A DNA stretch of 64,000 bases from positions 12,220 through 76,219 of the forward strand of contig JAZOWC010000057.1 in assembly GCA_045658985.1 (NCBI GenBank). Direction: 5' to 3'. Below, in pieces: positions 25,125 to 33,660 of this stretch (position 1 is the stretch's first letter; every line of letters begins with the position of its first letter). The position numbers were made by a program, and so were the translations under genes. The notes under the pieces are model-generated. The model worked only from the letters and a program-made list of their open reading frames with translations, did no database searches and was not told where the DNA came from. The stretch comes from RGIG3513 sp045658985. Its GTDB lineage: Bacteria > Bacillota > Clostridia > Oscillospirales > Butyricicoccaceae.

Positions 25125-26291
25125 TTACATTGCGTGGTACAGAACCGACAGAAATACATCGACAATTGAACTGGTCGCGCGTTTGGCGCGAGGTTTGCAC
25201 ATGGATGTATCGGGAATATCCGAGCATACGGTGTACAAAAAGTCCGGCAGACTGTAGATTTTGTATCTGTCTGCGCCCAATCTGATCGCCCGGTTTTCCA
25301 GCGCCGCAATGAGAATATCGTTGTAGCTGCATGAGTCTTCCAGCTTGAGCAGCTGGCATATATAGGGCAGGATATCCTCGAACAAAAGCCGTTTTCCTGT
25401 TTTGTCGGAATCTATATGCAGGGTGCATGCCAGTCTGTCTATGCCGCCCGGGCTGATCTGTGAGATACAGCCAAAACCTATATCCGGGTCAAAGCCTTCT
25501 ATGCAGTATTTGATACCGGCAAGCTTTTTGAAATACCTCAGGGTATCGTAGTATCCCATTTGTATGTTGTTCTCTGCCTGCTTGCGCGAGAAGCCCAGAA
25601 TGGCGCCCAGACTGTCACTGGGCTCAATGTAGTGGACCGTACGGTCTTTGCGGGCAGGGCCGCGGAAAATACCGCCGCCGAAAACTCTGACCGCAATAAC
25701 CTCATCGCACCCTCTGTCAAGCAGCATATTGATGGGGCACGAGTCGTACGCGCCGCCGTCTATGTATTTTTTGGACTCGATTTCCGTAAGCTTGAAGCCG
25801 GGGAATGTGGCACTTGCCAGAATATACCTGCACAGATCGTCGGATGGGATATCATCGCGCCAGATGTGCAGAGGCTTAAGATCGGGGAAAGACACCGTGA
25901 CAAGACCAAAGTCAACCGGACTGTTTTTCAGCTTGTCGGTGTCGATCAGCTGACAAAGCAGACTGTACATACGGGTAGTGGAGATACCCTTGCTTTTCAG
26001 AGTGGAGTAGAGGGTGGATTTGAGCTTTTTGAGTACGGCTGAGTTGATCTCTCCGTTTATGAGCTCAACTATAGGCTTGTCGGATGGATCAAACAGATCG
26101 TCAAAACTTATATTCAGCCAAAAGTCACACAGCTTATCAATATCACCCTGAGCCGTGAGAGCGCCGTTGATGGCGCCGATTGAGCTGCCTGCAACGGCGG
26201 AAAACTCAAAGCCCAATTCTTTTACCGCTTTGAGAACACCTGCGTGGTAGGAGCCTTTTGCTCCTCCGCTCTCCAATGCAATACCGAGCAT
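25125..26291 (-). CDS. patatin-like phospholipase family protein
   Basis: 388-residue serine lipid acyl hydrolase. The patatin catalytic dyad is Ser37 in GSSIG (35-39) and Asp178 in IDGGAYDSCPI. The oxyanion-hole loop ESGGAKGSYHAG is at 7-18. Most similar in layout to RssA/YchK-type bacterial patatins but with a longer C-terminal helical region. Substrate unknown. It starts 18 nt after its promoter, with AGAGGTG upstream. The stop lies just before the hairpin that masks the ribosome site of the DUF421 gene. Confidence 0.9.
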   Translation of the reverse strand: MLGIALESGGAKGSYHAGVLKAVKELGFEFSAVAGSSIGAINGALTAQGDIDKLCDFWLNISFDDLFDPSDKPIVELINGEINSAVLKKLKSTLYSTLKSKGISTTRMYSLLCQLIDTDKLKNSPVDFGLVTVSFPDLKPLHIWRDDIPSDDLCRYILASATFPGFKLTEIESKKYIDGGAYDSCPINMLLDRGCDEVIAVRVFGGGIFRGPARKDRTVHYIEPSDSLGAILGFSRKQAENNIQMGYYDTLRYFKKLAGIKYCIEGFDPDIGFGCISQISPGGIDRLACTLHIDSDKTGKRLLFEDILPYICQLLKLEDSCSYNDILIAALENRAIRLGADRYKIYSLPDFLYTVCSDIPDTSMCKPRAKRATSSIVDVFLSVLYHAM

Positions 26292-26308
26292 ATGATCACC
26301 TCTGTTTT

Positions 26309-26337
26309 ATTCTATACGGAATGTTAATAATAATCAA
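26309..26337 (-). promoter_or_regulatory. SigA-type promoter of patatin gene
   Basis: On the minus strand TTGATT (26337-26332) and TAGAAT (26314-26309) are spaced by exactly 17 nt. The -35 box directly follows the terminator of the upstream small gene. Confidence 0.72.
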
Positions 26338-26360
26338 GCGCCGTAACAGATTTACGGCGC
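26338..26360 (-). terminator. Terminator after the 49-residue gene
   Basis: A 9-bp perfect stem (26338-26346 with 26352-26360) and 5-nt loop, followed on the minus strand by TTGATTATTATT, a modest U-rich tract. Confidence 0.65.
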
Positions 26361-26373
26361 CTGACGTCGGTTT

Positions 26374-26523
26374 TTACAGCTGGATTCGCTTCTGAGAGCC
26401 GATATTGCCCTGATGATCGTTTTTCATATTGGGCTCGGTTTTGCTTTTCTGATTTTCGTTCTTGTTCTTCTGCTGATTGTTCTGCAGGTTTGACTGCTGC
26501 TTGTTATTTTCCATGGTTTCCAT
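26374..26523 (-). CDS. small hydrophilic Asn/Gln/Lys-rich protein, 49 residues
   Basis: I do not recognise a family. The start at 26523 is fixed by GAGGTG 6 nt upstream and gives a 49-residue, very hydrophilic product (METMENNKQQSNLQNNQQ...), with no Cys or Trp and almost no hydrophobic residues. It is bounded by its own terminator. Composition is like small spore or stress proteins (Tlp/SspK-like in size only). Upstream on the minus strand a GTATA box lies 18 nt before CACACTA, vaguely like a sigma G promoter. Reality as a gene is supported by the ribosome site and terminator, not by homology. Confidence 0.5.
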   Translation of the reverse strand: METMENNKQQSNLQNNQQKNKNENQKSKTEPNMKNDHQGNIGSQKRIQL

Positions 26524-26640
26524 CTGAATCACCTCACTCGATATTACACCAATAGTGTGAGTATCAAACGGGGAGAATATACCCTGGACATAAATCAATT
26601 TATTTCTTCAATTAATATGGTACTTTTTTGAAGAATGATA

Positions 26641-26669
26641 TTGTCTAAACAATAAAAATATGATAGAAT
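26641..26669 (+). promoter_or_regulatory. SigA-type promoter of yebC-lepA-hemW
   Basis: TTGTCT (26641-26646), 17-nt spacer, TAGAAT (26664-26669), with yebC 39 nt downstream. Confidence 0.7.
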
Positions 26670-26707
26670 AGCAGAGAATGAAAACAAATTAACGGAGGTC
26701 ATTTATT

Positions 26708-27436
26708 ATGTCCGGACATTCCAAATGGCACAATATTCAGAAAACCAAGGGCGCAGCTGACGCCAAAAAGGCCAAGATCTTTACAAAGTACGCCCGTGAA
26801 ATGGCTATAGCCATTAAAGAAGGCGGCGGCGCAGATCCCGCAAGCAACTCCAAGCTTTCTGCTGTCATCAGCCGTGCAAAGAGCGAAAACGTTCCCAACG
26901 ATAACATCAACCGTATCCTGCATAAGTACCAGAGCGGTGCTGCAGCGGAGAACTACGAGCATGTTACATACGAAGGCTACGGCCCCTGCGGCATAGCTGT
27001 TATTGTCGAGACCCTTACAGACAACCGCAACCGTACAGTTGCAGACGTCCGTCATTATTTTGACAAATACGGCGGAAATATGGGCAACACCGGCTGTGTT
27101 TCCTGGCAGTTCGATCAGAAGGGCGTTATCGTCATCGACGGCGAGGATCTGGATGAGGATACCGTTATGATGGAGGCTCTTGATGCCGGCGCAGAGGATT
27201 TCTCCGCAGAGGATGGCATCTTTGAGGTTTATACATCCACAGACAGCTTCGACGAAGTCCGTGAAAAGCTCAAGGAAATGGGCTATGAGTTCATGGAAGC
27301 TCAGGTGCAGATGGTACCTCAGAATTATATGACTATCAGCGGCGAGGACAACCTCAAGAATATGCAGAAGATGCTGGAAGTTATGGAAGAGAACGATGAT
27401 ATCCAGAACGTCTGGCATAACTGGGAGCAGGAATAA
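26708..27436 (+). CDS. yebC: YebC/PmpR family translation/transcription factor
   Basis: 242-residue TACO1-family protein beginning GHSKWHNIQKTKGAADAKKAKIFTK, the diagnostic start. EGYGPCGIAVIVE and NKYGGNMGNTG-like motifs follow. Members were named as DNA-binding regulators; recent work on YebC-type proteins points to help with translation of proline-rich stretches. GGAGG precedes the start by 9 nt. Codon use is of the highly expressed type. lepA follows after 9 nt, another translation factor. Confidence 0.95.
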   Translation: MSGHSKWHNIQKTKGAADAKKAKIFTKYAREMAIAIKEGGGADPASNSKLSAVISRAKSENVPNDNINRILHKYQSGAAAENYEHVTYEGYGPCGIAVIVETLTDNRNRTVADVRHYFDKYGGNMGNTGCVSWQFDQKGVIVIDGEDLDEDTVMMEALDAGAEDFSAEDGIFEVYTSTDSFDEVREKLKEMGYEFMEAQVQMVPQNYMTISGEDNLKNMQKMLEVMEENDDIQNVWHNWEQE

Positions 27437-27445
27437 TATATCTGT

Positions 27446-29254
27446 ATGATAGATCGTTCTAAAATCAGAAACTTTTCGATTATTGCTCACATAGATCACG
27501 GTAAATCTACTCTTGCCGACCGTCTTCTGGAAAAATGCGAGGCAGTATCACAGAGAGAGATGACCTCTCAGCTGCTGGACAACATGGATCTGGAAAAAGA
27601 GCGCGGCATCACCATCAAAGCCCGCGCCGTCCGTCTGGACTACAAGGCAAAAGACGGTGAGATTTATGAGTTTAACCTGATCGACACACCGGGACACGTG
27701 GACTTCAACTATGAGGTTTCACGTTCTTTGGCTGCCTGTGAGGGTGCTATACTGGTAGTCGATGCGGCGCAGGGTGTGGAGGCACAGACCCTTGCCAACA
27801 CCTATCTGGCGCTTGAGAACAATCTTGAGATACTGCCTGTGTTCAACAAGATCGACCTTCCTGCCGCCGACCCCAAAAAGGCCAAGCAGGAGGTTGAGGA
27901 TATCATAGGCCTTCCTGCTATGGATGCTCCCGAGATATCCGCAAAGCAGGGTATCAATATCGAGGACGTGCTCGAGGATATCGTTGCGAACGTTCCTGCA
28001 CCCGAGGGTGATCCCGATGCTCCTCTCAAGGCTCTGATCTTTGACAGCCAGTATGATCCCTATGTTGGTGTTATTGTATACTTCCGTGTTATGGATGGCA
28101 AGCTTCGCCCCGGTATGAAGGTCAGGATGATGGCATCGGGCGCACAGTACGAGGTGCTGGAGTGCGGATATCTGCGTCCGCTGGGTATCGAGCCATGTCA
28201 GGAGCTTGTTGCTGGCGAGGTCGGATATTTTACCGCATCGATCAAGACAGTCAAGGATACCTCTGTGGGTGATACCATCACCGAGGTTGACAGGCCTGCC
28301 GCTGAGTCTCTGCCTGGTTACCGTCCCTCTCAGCCTATGGTCTACTGCGGTGTTTATACAGAGGACGGCTCCAAGTATCCCGACCTGCGTGATGCGCTGG
28401 AGAAACTTCAGCTCAACGATGCGTCACTGGTGTTTGAGCCCGAATCTTCTGCCGCACTGGGATTTGGTTTCCGTTGCGGCTTCCTCGGAATGCTCCATAT
28501 GGAGGTCATTCAGGAGCGTCTGGAGCGCGAGTTCAATCTTGATCTTATTACCACCCTGCCTTCGGTTATTTATGAGGTAGACAAGACCGACGGTACTCTG
28601 GTATTGGTTGATAATCCTCATAATTACCCCGATCCCGCGCATATTGCCGAGTCGCGTGAGCCTTATGCCAAGGTCTCGGTTATTTCGCCTCCCGATTATG
28701 TCGGCAATATTATGCCCATGTGTCAGGAGCGCCGCGGCGAGTTCAAAGATATGCAGTATCTGGATACACATCTCGTTGAGCTGCATTACCGTATGCCCCT
28801 CAATGAGATTATATATGACTTCTTTGATGCCCTCAAGGCTCGCACCAAAGGCTATGCATCGCTGGATTATGCCATGGACGAGTACAGAGCTTCCGATCTG
28901 GTTAAAGTCGATCTGCTGCTCAACGGTGAACAGGTCGATGCACTCAGCTTTATCGCTCATAGGGAAAAAGCCTATGCACGTGCCCGCCGCATATGCGAAA
29001 AGCTGAAGGAAAATATACCCCGTCAGATGTTCGAGGTTCCCATTCAGGCAGCCATAGGCGGCAAGGTCATTGCCCGAGAAACAGTCAAGGCTATGCGTAA
29101 GGACGTTTTGGCCAAGTGTTACGGCGGCGATATTACCAGAAAGAAAAAACTGCTCGAAAAACAGAAAGAAGGCAAGAAGAAGATGCGCTCTCTCGGCACC
29201 GTTCAGATGCCGACCGAAGCCTTCATGGCGGTATTGCGTCTTGATGAAGATTGA
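27446..29254 (+). CDS. lepA: elongation factor 4 (LepA)
   Basis: 602-residue translational GTPase that acts on stalled or misassembled ribosomes. P-loop AHIDHGKST is near residues 13-21, switch II is DTPGHVDF and the specificity motif is NKIDLP. LepA-specific C-terminal domain features are KAYARARRICEKLKENIPRQ and YGGDITRKKKLLEKQKEGKKKMR. No strong ribosome site, consistent with coupling to yebC upstream. Overlaps hemW by 11 nt, the classic lepA-hemW pairing. Confidence 0.98.
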   Translation: MIDRSKIRNFSIIAHIDHGKSTLADRLLEKCEAVSQREMTSQLLDNMDLEKERGITIKARAVRLDYKAKDGEIYEFNLIDTPGHVDFNYEVSRSLAACEGAILVVDAAQGVEAQTLANTYLALENNLEILPVFNKIDLPAADPKKAKQEVEDIIGLPAMDAPEISAKQGINIEDVLEDIVANVPAPEGDPDAPLKALIFDSQYDPYVGVIVYFRVMDGKLRPGMKVRMMASGAQYEVLECGYLRPLGIEPCQELVAGEVGYFTASIKTVKDTSVGDTITEVDRPAAESLPGYRPSQPMVYCGVYTEDGSKYPDLRDALEKLQLNDASLVFEPESSAALGFGFRCGFLGMLHMEVIQERLEREFNLDLITTLPSVIYEVDKTDGTLVLVDNPHNYPDPAHIAESREPYAKVSVISPPDYVGNIMPMCQERRGEFKDMQYLDTHLVELHYRMPLNEIIYDFFDALKARTKGYASLDYAMDEYRASDLVKVDLLLNGEQVDALSFIAHREKAYARARRICEKLKENIPRQMFEVPIQAAIGGKVIARETVKAMRKDVLAKCYGGDITRKKKLLEKQKEGKKKMRSLGTVQMPTEAFMAVLRLDED

Positions 29255-30386
29255 TAAAAATGAGTATGTGGGCATTTATGTCCACATACCTTTTTGCCGC
29301 AGAAAATGCGACTATTGCGATTTTTATTCCATATGTTCTTTTGATGATGATCTTCTTGACAGGTATCTCAAAGCTCTCATAAAGCAGCTTGACGATTATG
29401 CCGTCGGAGGGCTGAGATATACCTGCGATACTCTGTACATAGGCGGGGGAACACCTTCCGTGTTTGGGGGTAAGAGGATAGCTGCTCTTGTCAAAGAAGT
29501 TGGCAAGCGGTTTGACTTTACACGCGATGTAGAGATTACTGTTGAGGTCAATCCTGAGAGTGCAGACAAACAGCTCTTCAAGCAACTCAAAAGAGCGGGA
29601 GTAAACCGCATTTCCATGGGTGTGCAGTCGTCCAGCAACAGTCAGCTTGCATCTTTGGGCAGACTGCACGATTTTGCTGCGGCGGAACGAGCCGTTATGT
29701 TATGCAGGCAATACTGTACGGACAATATATCTCTCGACCTTATGTACGGACTCGAGGGGCAGACTATGGACAGCTGGCTCCGGTCTGTATTGGATATTGC
29801 GGCGCTTGAGCCAAAGCATATTTCCTGCTACGCGCTTTCGCTGGAGGAGCATACTCCGATGTTCAGGCGCAATCCCGCTTTGCCTGATGATGATACGGTT
29901 GCTGATATGTATTTTTCGGCTGTGGCCAGACTTGCACAGCTTGAATACGAACAGTACGAGATATCCAATTTTTCGCGCAGAGGCTATCGTTCTGCGCATA
30001 ACAGCAGATACTGGGATCTTAGGCCCTATATCGGCATAGGCGCGTCTGCGCACAGCTTCTTTGGCTACAAGCGCTACAGCAACGTCCGGGACGTTGATGA
30101 GTATATCGCGGGCGTGATGGCAGGGGAGTCGGTCGTAGACGATGCCGATGAGATGGCGGTCAAAAATCGCAGCGGAGAATACGTTATGCTCAAACTCCGC
30201 ACCTGCGAAGGCATTGACGAGGCTGAATACGAAAGACGGTTTGGCCTCAGTTTTGAGCCGTACGCAGAAAAACTTAAAAAATATGTTCCCACAGGCCATG
30301 CAGAATGCGGCGGGGGAATACACAGACTTACGCCAAAAGGCTTTTTTGTATCCAATAGCATTATATGTGACGTATTGGATATCTGA
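29244..30386 (+). CDS. hemW: radical SAM heme chaperone HemW
   Basis: 380 residues. The start ATG 29244 overlaps the end of lepA; the open frame extends upstream only as a shadow inside lepA. The FeS cysteines are Cys18, Cys22 and Cys25 (PFCRRKCDYCDF), with Phe after the last Cys as in HemW rather than the extra Cys of true coproporphyrinogen oxidase HemN. IGGGTPS and the SMGVQSS segment are SAM-binding features. Likely role is heme insertion or binding. It ends 26 nt before kamB with no terminator. Confidence 0.9.
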   Translation: MKIDKNEYVGIYVHIPFCRRKCDYCDFYSICSFDDDLLDRYLKALIKQLDDYAVGGLRYTCDTLYIGGGTPSVFGGKRIAALVKEVGKRFDFTRDVEITVEVNPESADKQLFKQLKRAGVNRISMGVQSSSNSQLASLGRLHDFAAAERAVMLCRQYCTDNISLDLMYGLEGQTMDSWLRSVLDIAALEPKHISCYALSLEEHTPMFRRNPALPDDDTVADMYFSAVARLAQLEYEQYEISNFSRRGYRSAHNSRYWDLRPYIGIGASAHSFFGYKRYSNVRDVDEYIAGVMAGESVVDDADEMAVKNRSGEYVMLKLRTCEGIDEAEYERRFGLSFEPYAEKLKKYVPTGHAECGGGIHRLTPKGFFVSNSIICDVLDI

Positions 30387-30412
30387 GTTTTAGTAGAAAT
30401 GGGGGTACGAAT

Positions 30413-31426
30413 ATGAAACTTCTTGACCTAATGCGTGAATATTATTCTGTATCCATAATCGGTATGTGCAAAAACGCGGGCAAGACCACCGTTCTCAACA
30501 GGATCATTGCCGAAATGTCCGAGGAGGATATTACCTTTGCTATTACCTCCATCGGCCGTGACGGAGAGGGCAGTGACGTGGTAACCGGTACACATAAACC
30601 GGGTATTTACGTTCCTGCGGGCACTCTTGTTGCCACCGCCTTTGATATGCTCAAATACTGTGACGTCACCAAAGAGATCCTCGACGCCACCGGTATCTCC
30701 ACCCCGGTGGGTGAGGTTATTATTTTCAGAGCCCTAAGCGACGGAAGCGTGCAGATCGCCGGACCTTCGCTGGTTGCACAGCTGGAGGTAGTGAGAGAGA
30801 AATTCCGTGAGTTTGGCGCCGAGAAGGTCATGATCGACGGCGCGCTGAGCCGCAAGAGTCTGTGCACGGTCAACCTGTCCGATGCTACAGTGCTGTGCAG
30901 CGGCGCATCCTATAATAAAGATATGGACATTGTTGCCGAGGATACCGGGTATATATCCGTGCTACTCACTCTGCCCGTCATCAAGGACGAGCAAATGGAG
31001 AATATCATCGGTACCTACGAGGCCAGAGCGTGTATTGCCGTATATGAAGACGGAACTCATACTCAGTGCGACCCCAAGAAGCTTGATCAGACCATCAAGA
31101 ATGCGGACAAAAAGATCAGATACATATACTTTGGCGGAGCGGTATCCGACGTTATCATCAAGCCTCTTGTTATGTCAGGCGCTTCTTTTGAGGGCATAAC
31201 CTTCCTGGCGTCTGACAGCAGTAAGTATCTGCTCAGCCGACATCTGTTTGACAAGATCCGCGCCAAGGGCGGAGAGTTTGCCGTAATGAGCGGGGTCAAC
31301 CCCGTTGCGGTAACGGTGAATCCGTTCTCTGCCTACGGATTCCACTTTGACAAGGATGCATTTTTGGCTGCGGTAAGAAAAGAAGTAACGGTATTGCCTG
31401 TGTTTAATGCGGAGGATATGAAATGA
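30413..31426 (+). CDS. kamB: lysine 5,6-aminomutase reactivase, KamB-like P-loop subunit
   Basis: 337-residue protein with a P-loop GMCKNAGKTT at 17-26, no signal peptide, and a long alpha/beta C-terminal region without other motifs I can name. In lysine-fermenting bacteria a gene of this type stands beside a MutS-like kamC; from memory the pair is annotated as the reactivase of the B12-dependent lysine 5,6-aminomutase, exchanging damaged cobalamin. The context here (kamC, then the complete lysine pathway) fits that role well. Overlaps kamC by 4 nt. GGGGG upstream serves as a ribosome site. It lies outside the riboswitch-controlled unit. Confidence 0.8.
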   Translation: MKLLDLMREYYSVSIIGMCKNAGKTTVLNRIIAEMSEEDITFAITSIGRDGEGSDVVTGTHKPGIYVPAGTLVATAFDMLKYCDVTKEILDATGISTPVGEVIIFRALSDGSVQIAGPSLVAQLEVVREKFREFGAEKVMIDGALSRKSLCTVNLSDATVLCSGASYNKDMDIVAEDTGYISVLLTLPVIKDEQMENIIGTYEARACIAVYEDGTHTQCDPKKLDQTIKNADKKIRYIYFGGAVSDVIIKPLVMSGASFEGITFLASDSSKYLLSRHLFDKIRAKGGEFAVMSGVNPVAVTVNPFSAYGFHFDKDAFLAAVRKEVTVLPVFNAEDMK

Positions 31427-32883
31427 AACTGAGTTTTGATAAGAAATGTGAAATAGGTTTTCAGTACGTGCTCGATCTGCTTGAGCCCTGCTCCTGCTAT
31501 GGCTCGGAGCATATCAGAACACTTGCACCATACACCTCGGCACAGCGCAGCGAGCTTGTGCGCGAGCTTGACAATATCCAGTGTATTATATCTGTGTATG
31601 AAGATAAAAAGAGCGTTATAACCAAGCTGGAATATTCTTTTATGCATCTCAAGGATGTCAGACCTATCATCAACAAGTGCCGAAACACCTCCCTCAACGA
31701 GGTTGAGCTTTTTGAAGTCAAAAGATTTCTGCTCACCTTCAGGGATATTTATCCTGCCTTCTGTGAGCTTAAAGCTGCCTCCGGTACAGAGGGACTTGAG
31801 GCGAGGGAACTTGCACAGGCATTGGAGATAGTCGACCCCGACAAGACCGGTGTCCCCAGTTTTTATATCAGTGAGACCTGCTCTCTCAAACTCCGTGAGA
31901 TCCGCAAAGAAAAGAAAAATATCGAGCTGCTTATCCGCTCCAAAAACGGAAATATGGATGAGCTGATGATTGCCCGTACCAAAATCGCCGCAAAAGAAGA
32001 AGAAGAAGAGCTGGCGGTCAAAGCACGTATGTCCGAGAGTTTGAGAGTGTATCTTGATGATATGCTTTTTGATGTGGAGACAATTCGCGCACTGGATGTT
32101 ATTCTGGCAAAAGCCAAGCTTGCCATCGACAGAAACTGCTGCAAGCCCACGATAGGGGAGGACAGCTTTGTTCTTGAGGATATGGTCAACCCCAAGATCG
32201 GAGACAACCTGATCGAAAAGGGCAAGACTTTTACCCCTGTATCCATATCCGTGCAGCGGGGCGCCACCGTTATTACCGGTGCAAATATGGGAGGAAAGAG
32301 CGTTGCGCTCAAAACTACCGCTCTCAATATCCTGCTTGCGCTCTGCGGTATTTTCCCGTTTGCCAAGAGCGCCGAGGTAGTTCTGCTTGACGATATCTAC
32401 ATAATCTCCGAAGACCTTGAATCCATCGACAGGGGACTGTCCAGCTTCGGCGGCGAGATTCTCGAGTTCAATAACGTGGTCAGGAAGCTTGATTCTTGCT
32501 CTATGGTCGTTCTTGACGAGTTTGCCAGAGGCACCAACCCCGATGAGGGTGCGGCCATTGTCAAAGCGGCAACCAAATGGCTGCAGGGAAAGAGCTCGTT
32601 CACCCTTCTGTCCACCCACTATGACGGTGTTGCGGAGCATGCAGGCGCCCATTATCAGGTCATAGGCCTCAAGAATATTGACTTTGCATCCCTCAAGTCA
32701 GAACTTTCCTGCATAGAGACCGAAAGAAGCGCCGACAGAATAGCCGAGCACATGGATTACGGCCTCTACAGAGTGCTGGAAAAGCAGGATTGCCCCAGAG
32801 ATGCACTCAATATATGCAGATTGCTGGATCTTGAGCCCGAAATCGTGGAAATGGCAGAAAAAAATATTGACAATTTGATTTAA
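31423..32883 (+). CDS. kamC: MutS-related ATPase, lysine 5,6-aminomutase reactivase KamC
   Basis: 486 residues. The C-terminal third is a MutS/ABC ATPase: Walker A TGANMGGKS near 285-294, Walker B LDEFARGTNPDEG near 362-374, and a signature-like LSSFGGEILE between them. The N-terminal two thirds are helical clamp-like segments; the mismatch-recognition domain of true MutS is absent. This matches KamC of lysine-fermenting Fusobacterium and Clostridia rather than a repair protein. The final codons contain the promoter of the downstream lysine operon. Confidence 0.85.
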   Translation: MKLSFDKKCEIGFQYVLDLLEPCSCYGSEHIRTLAPYTSAQRSELVRELDNIQCIISVYEDKKSVITKLEYSFMHLKDVRPIINKCRNTSLNEVELFEVKRFLLTFRDIYPAFCELKAASGTEGLEARELAQALEIVDPDKTGVPSFYISETCSLKLREIRKEKKNIELLIRSKNGNMDELMIARTKIAAKEEEEELAVKARMSESLRVYLDDMLFDVETIRALDVILAKAKLAIDRNCCKPTIGEDSFVLEDMVNPKIGDNLIEKGKTFTPVSISVQRGATVITGANMGGKSVALKTTALNILLALCGIFPFAKSAEVVLLDDIYIISEDLESIDRGLSSFGGEILEFNNVVRKLDSCSMVVLDEFARGTNPDEGAAIVKAATKWLQGKSSFTLLSTHYDGVAEHAGAHYQVIGLKNIDFASLKSELSCIETERSADRIAEHMDYGLYRVLEKQDCPRDALNICRLLDLEPEIVEMAEKNIDNLI

Positions 32884-32895
32884 ATGTTATATCAT
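32867..32895 (+). promoter_or_regulatory. SigA-type promoter of the lysine operon, inside the end of kamC
   Basis: A perfect TTGACA (32867-32872) within the last codons of kamC, a 17-nt spacer and TATCAT (32890-32895). Transcription would begin near 32902, about 35 nt before the lysine aptamer. Confidence 0.75.
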
Positions 32896-32935
32896 TATAG
32901 CAGTTAAATAGATTTGTAATTTAATATCTTTCAAA

Positions 32936-33135
32936 GGGATAGAGGCGCGAGATACAAGGTATCTGCTGTATGCTAAGGATGGGACGTTCAATGACAGCAG
33001 GGAATGTGTGTTTCGCCGAAAGTTCGGATGTTGTTTCCGCAGCCGCGCTTGGGAGCGAGGTTCAGTACCTCGGTCTTGTCATGTGTAACATGAAGAGCTA
33101 TCAACAACTTATTTGTGTTGTTGATAGCTTTTTTT
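32936..33135 (+). promoter_or_regulatory. Lysine riboswitch (L box) with overlapping terminator
   Basis: Core motifs of the lysine aptamer are visible: GATAGAGGCGCG (32938-32949), TTTCGCCGAAA (33011-33021), GGGAGCGAGG (33051-33060), CTCGGTCTTGTCA, and the closing AGAGCTATC. Helix P1 is GATAG (32938-32942) with CTATC (33098-33102). That 3' strand is also within the 5' arm of the terminator (33096-33108). Lysine-stabilised P1 should therefore block the terminator, giving an ON switch suited to a catabolic operon. Aptamer identity is strong; the direction of control is deduced from pairing. Confidence 0.93.
33096..33135 (+). terminator. Riboswitch-controlled intrinsic terminator
   Basis: A 13-bp perfect stem (33096-33108 with 33117-33129), 8-nt loop and seven T residues, upstream of kal. 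Confidence 0.93.
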
Positions 33136-33230
33136 ACTACCATGGAGCGCTATTGCGGCAATATGCTCAATCGCGCTTTTTTATTTTGTCGTTTTATAAT
33201 TTTATAAATAATTTTATGGAGGTAATTACC

Positions 33231-33626
33231 ATGGAAATGAAATCTATGATCAGACTGCGTATGAGTGCTAAGGATGCTCATTACGGCGGAAACCTTGTTG
33301 ACGGTGCACATATGGTTCACCTGTTCGGCGACGTAGCAACCGAGCTGCTCATTCTGCAGGACGGCGATGAGGGCCTCTTCTGCGCATACGACAACATCGA
33401 GTTCCTGGCTCCTGTTTATGCAGGCGACTACATCGAGGCTGTCGGTGAGATCACCAAGGTTGGCAACACTTCCCGCAAGATGAAGTTCGAGGCTCGCAAG
33501 GTTATCGTATCCCGCCCCGACATCAACGATTCCGCTGCTGACGTTCTCGAGGAGCCCATCGTTGTTTGCCGTGCAACCGGTACCTGCGTAACTCCCAAGG
33601 ACAAGCAGAACGTACCCCGCAAGTAA
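33231..33626 (+). CDS. kal: 3-aminobutyryl-CoA ammonia-lyase
   Basis: 131-residue hotdog-fold enzyme that removes ammonia from L-3-aminobutyryl-CoA to give crotonyl-CoA. Its size and its MSAKDAHYGGNLVDGAHMVHLFGDVATE opening (split over the first strand and helix) fit Kal of Fusobacterium and Ca. Cloacimonas. GGAGGT is 7 nt before ATG 33231; the longer frame upstream is in the riboswitch. First gene of the six-gene operon kal-kce-kdd-kamA-kamD-kamE. Codon use is highly biased. Confidence 0.9.
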   Translation: MEMKSMIRLRMSAKDAHYGGNLVDGAHMVHLFGDVATELLILQDGDEGLFCAYDNIEFLAPVYAGDYIEAVGEITKVGNTSRKMKFEARKVIVSRPDINDSAADVLEEPIVVCRATGTCVTPKDKQNVPRK

Positions 33627-33660
33627 TTTGCACAGTACCTACAGAAAGGATTACTGAATA

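Noticed and set aside
29244..30386. Oxygen-independent coproporphyrinogen III oxidase (HemN)
   Set aside because: The cysteine motif is CxxxCxxC followed by Asp-Phe, without the extra Cys of HemN, and the lepA neighbour is typical of HemW.
31423..32883. kamC as a mismatch-repair MutS or MutS2
   Set aside because: Lacks the mismatch-recognition domain, the connector domain and the MutS2 Smr domain, and lies in a lysine-fermentation context.
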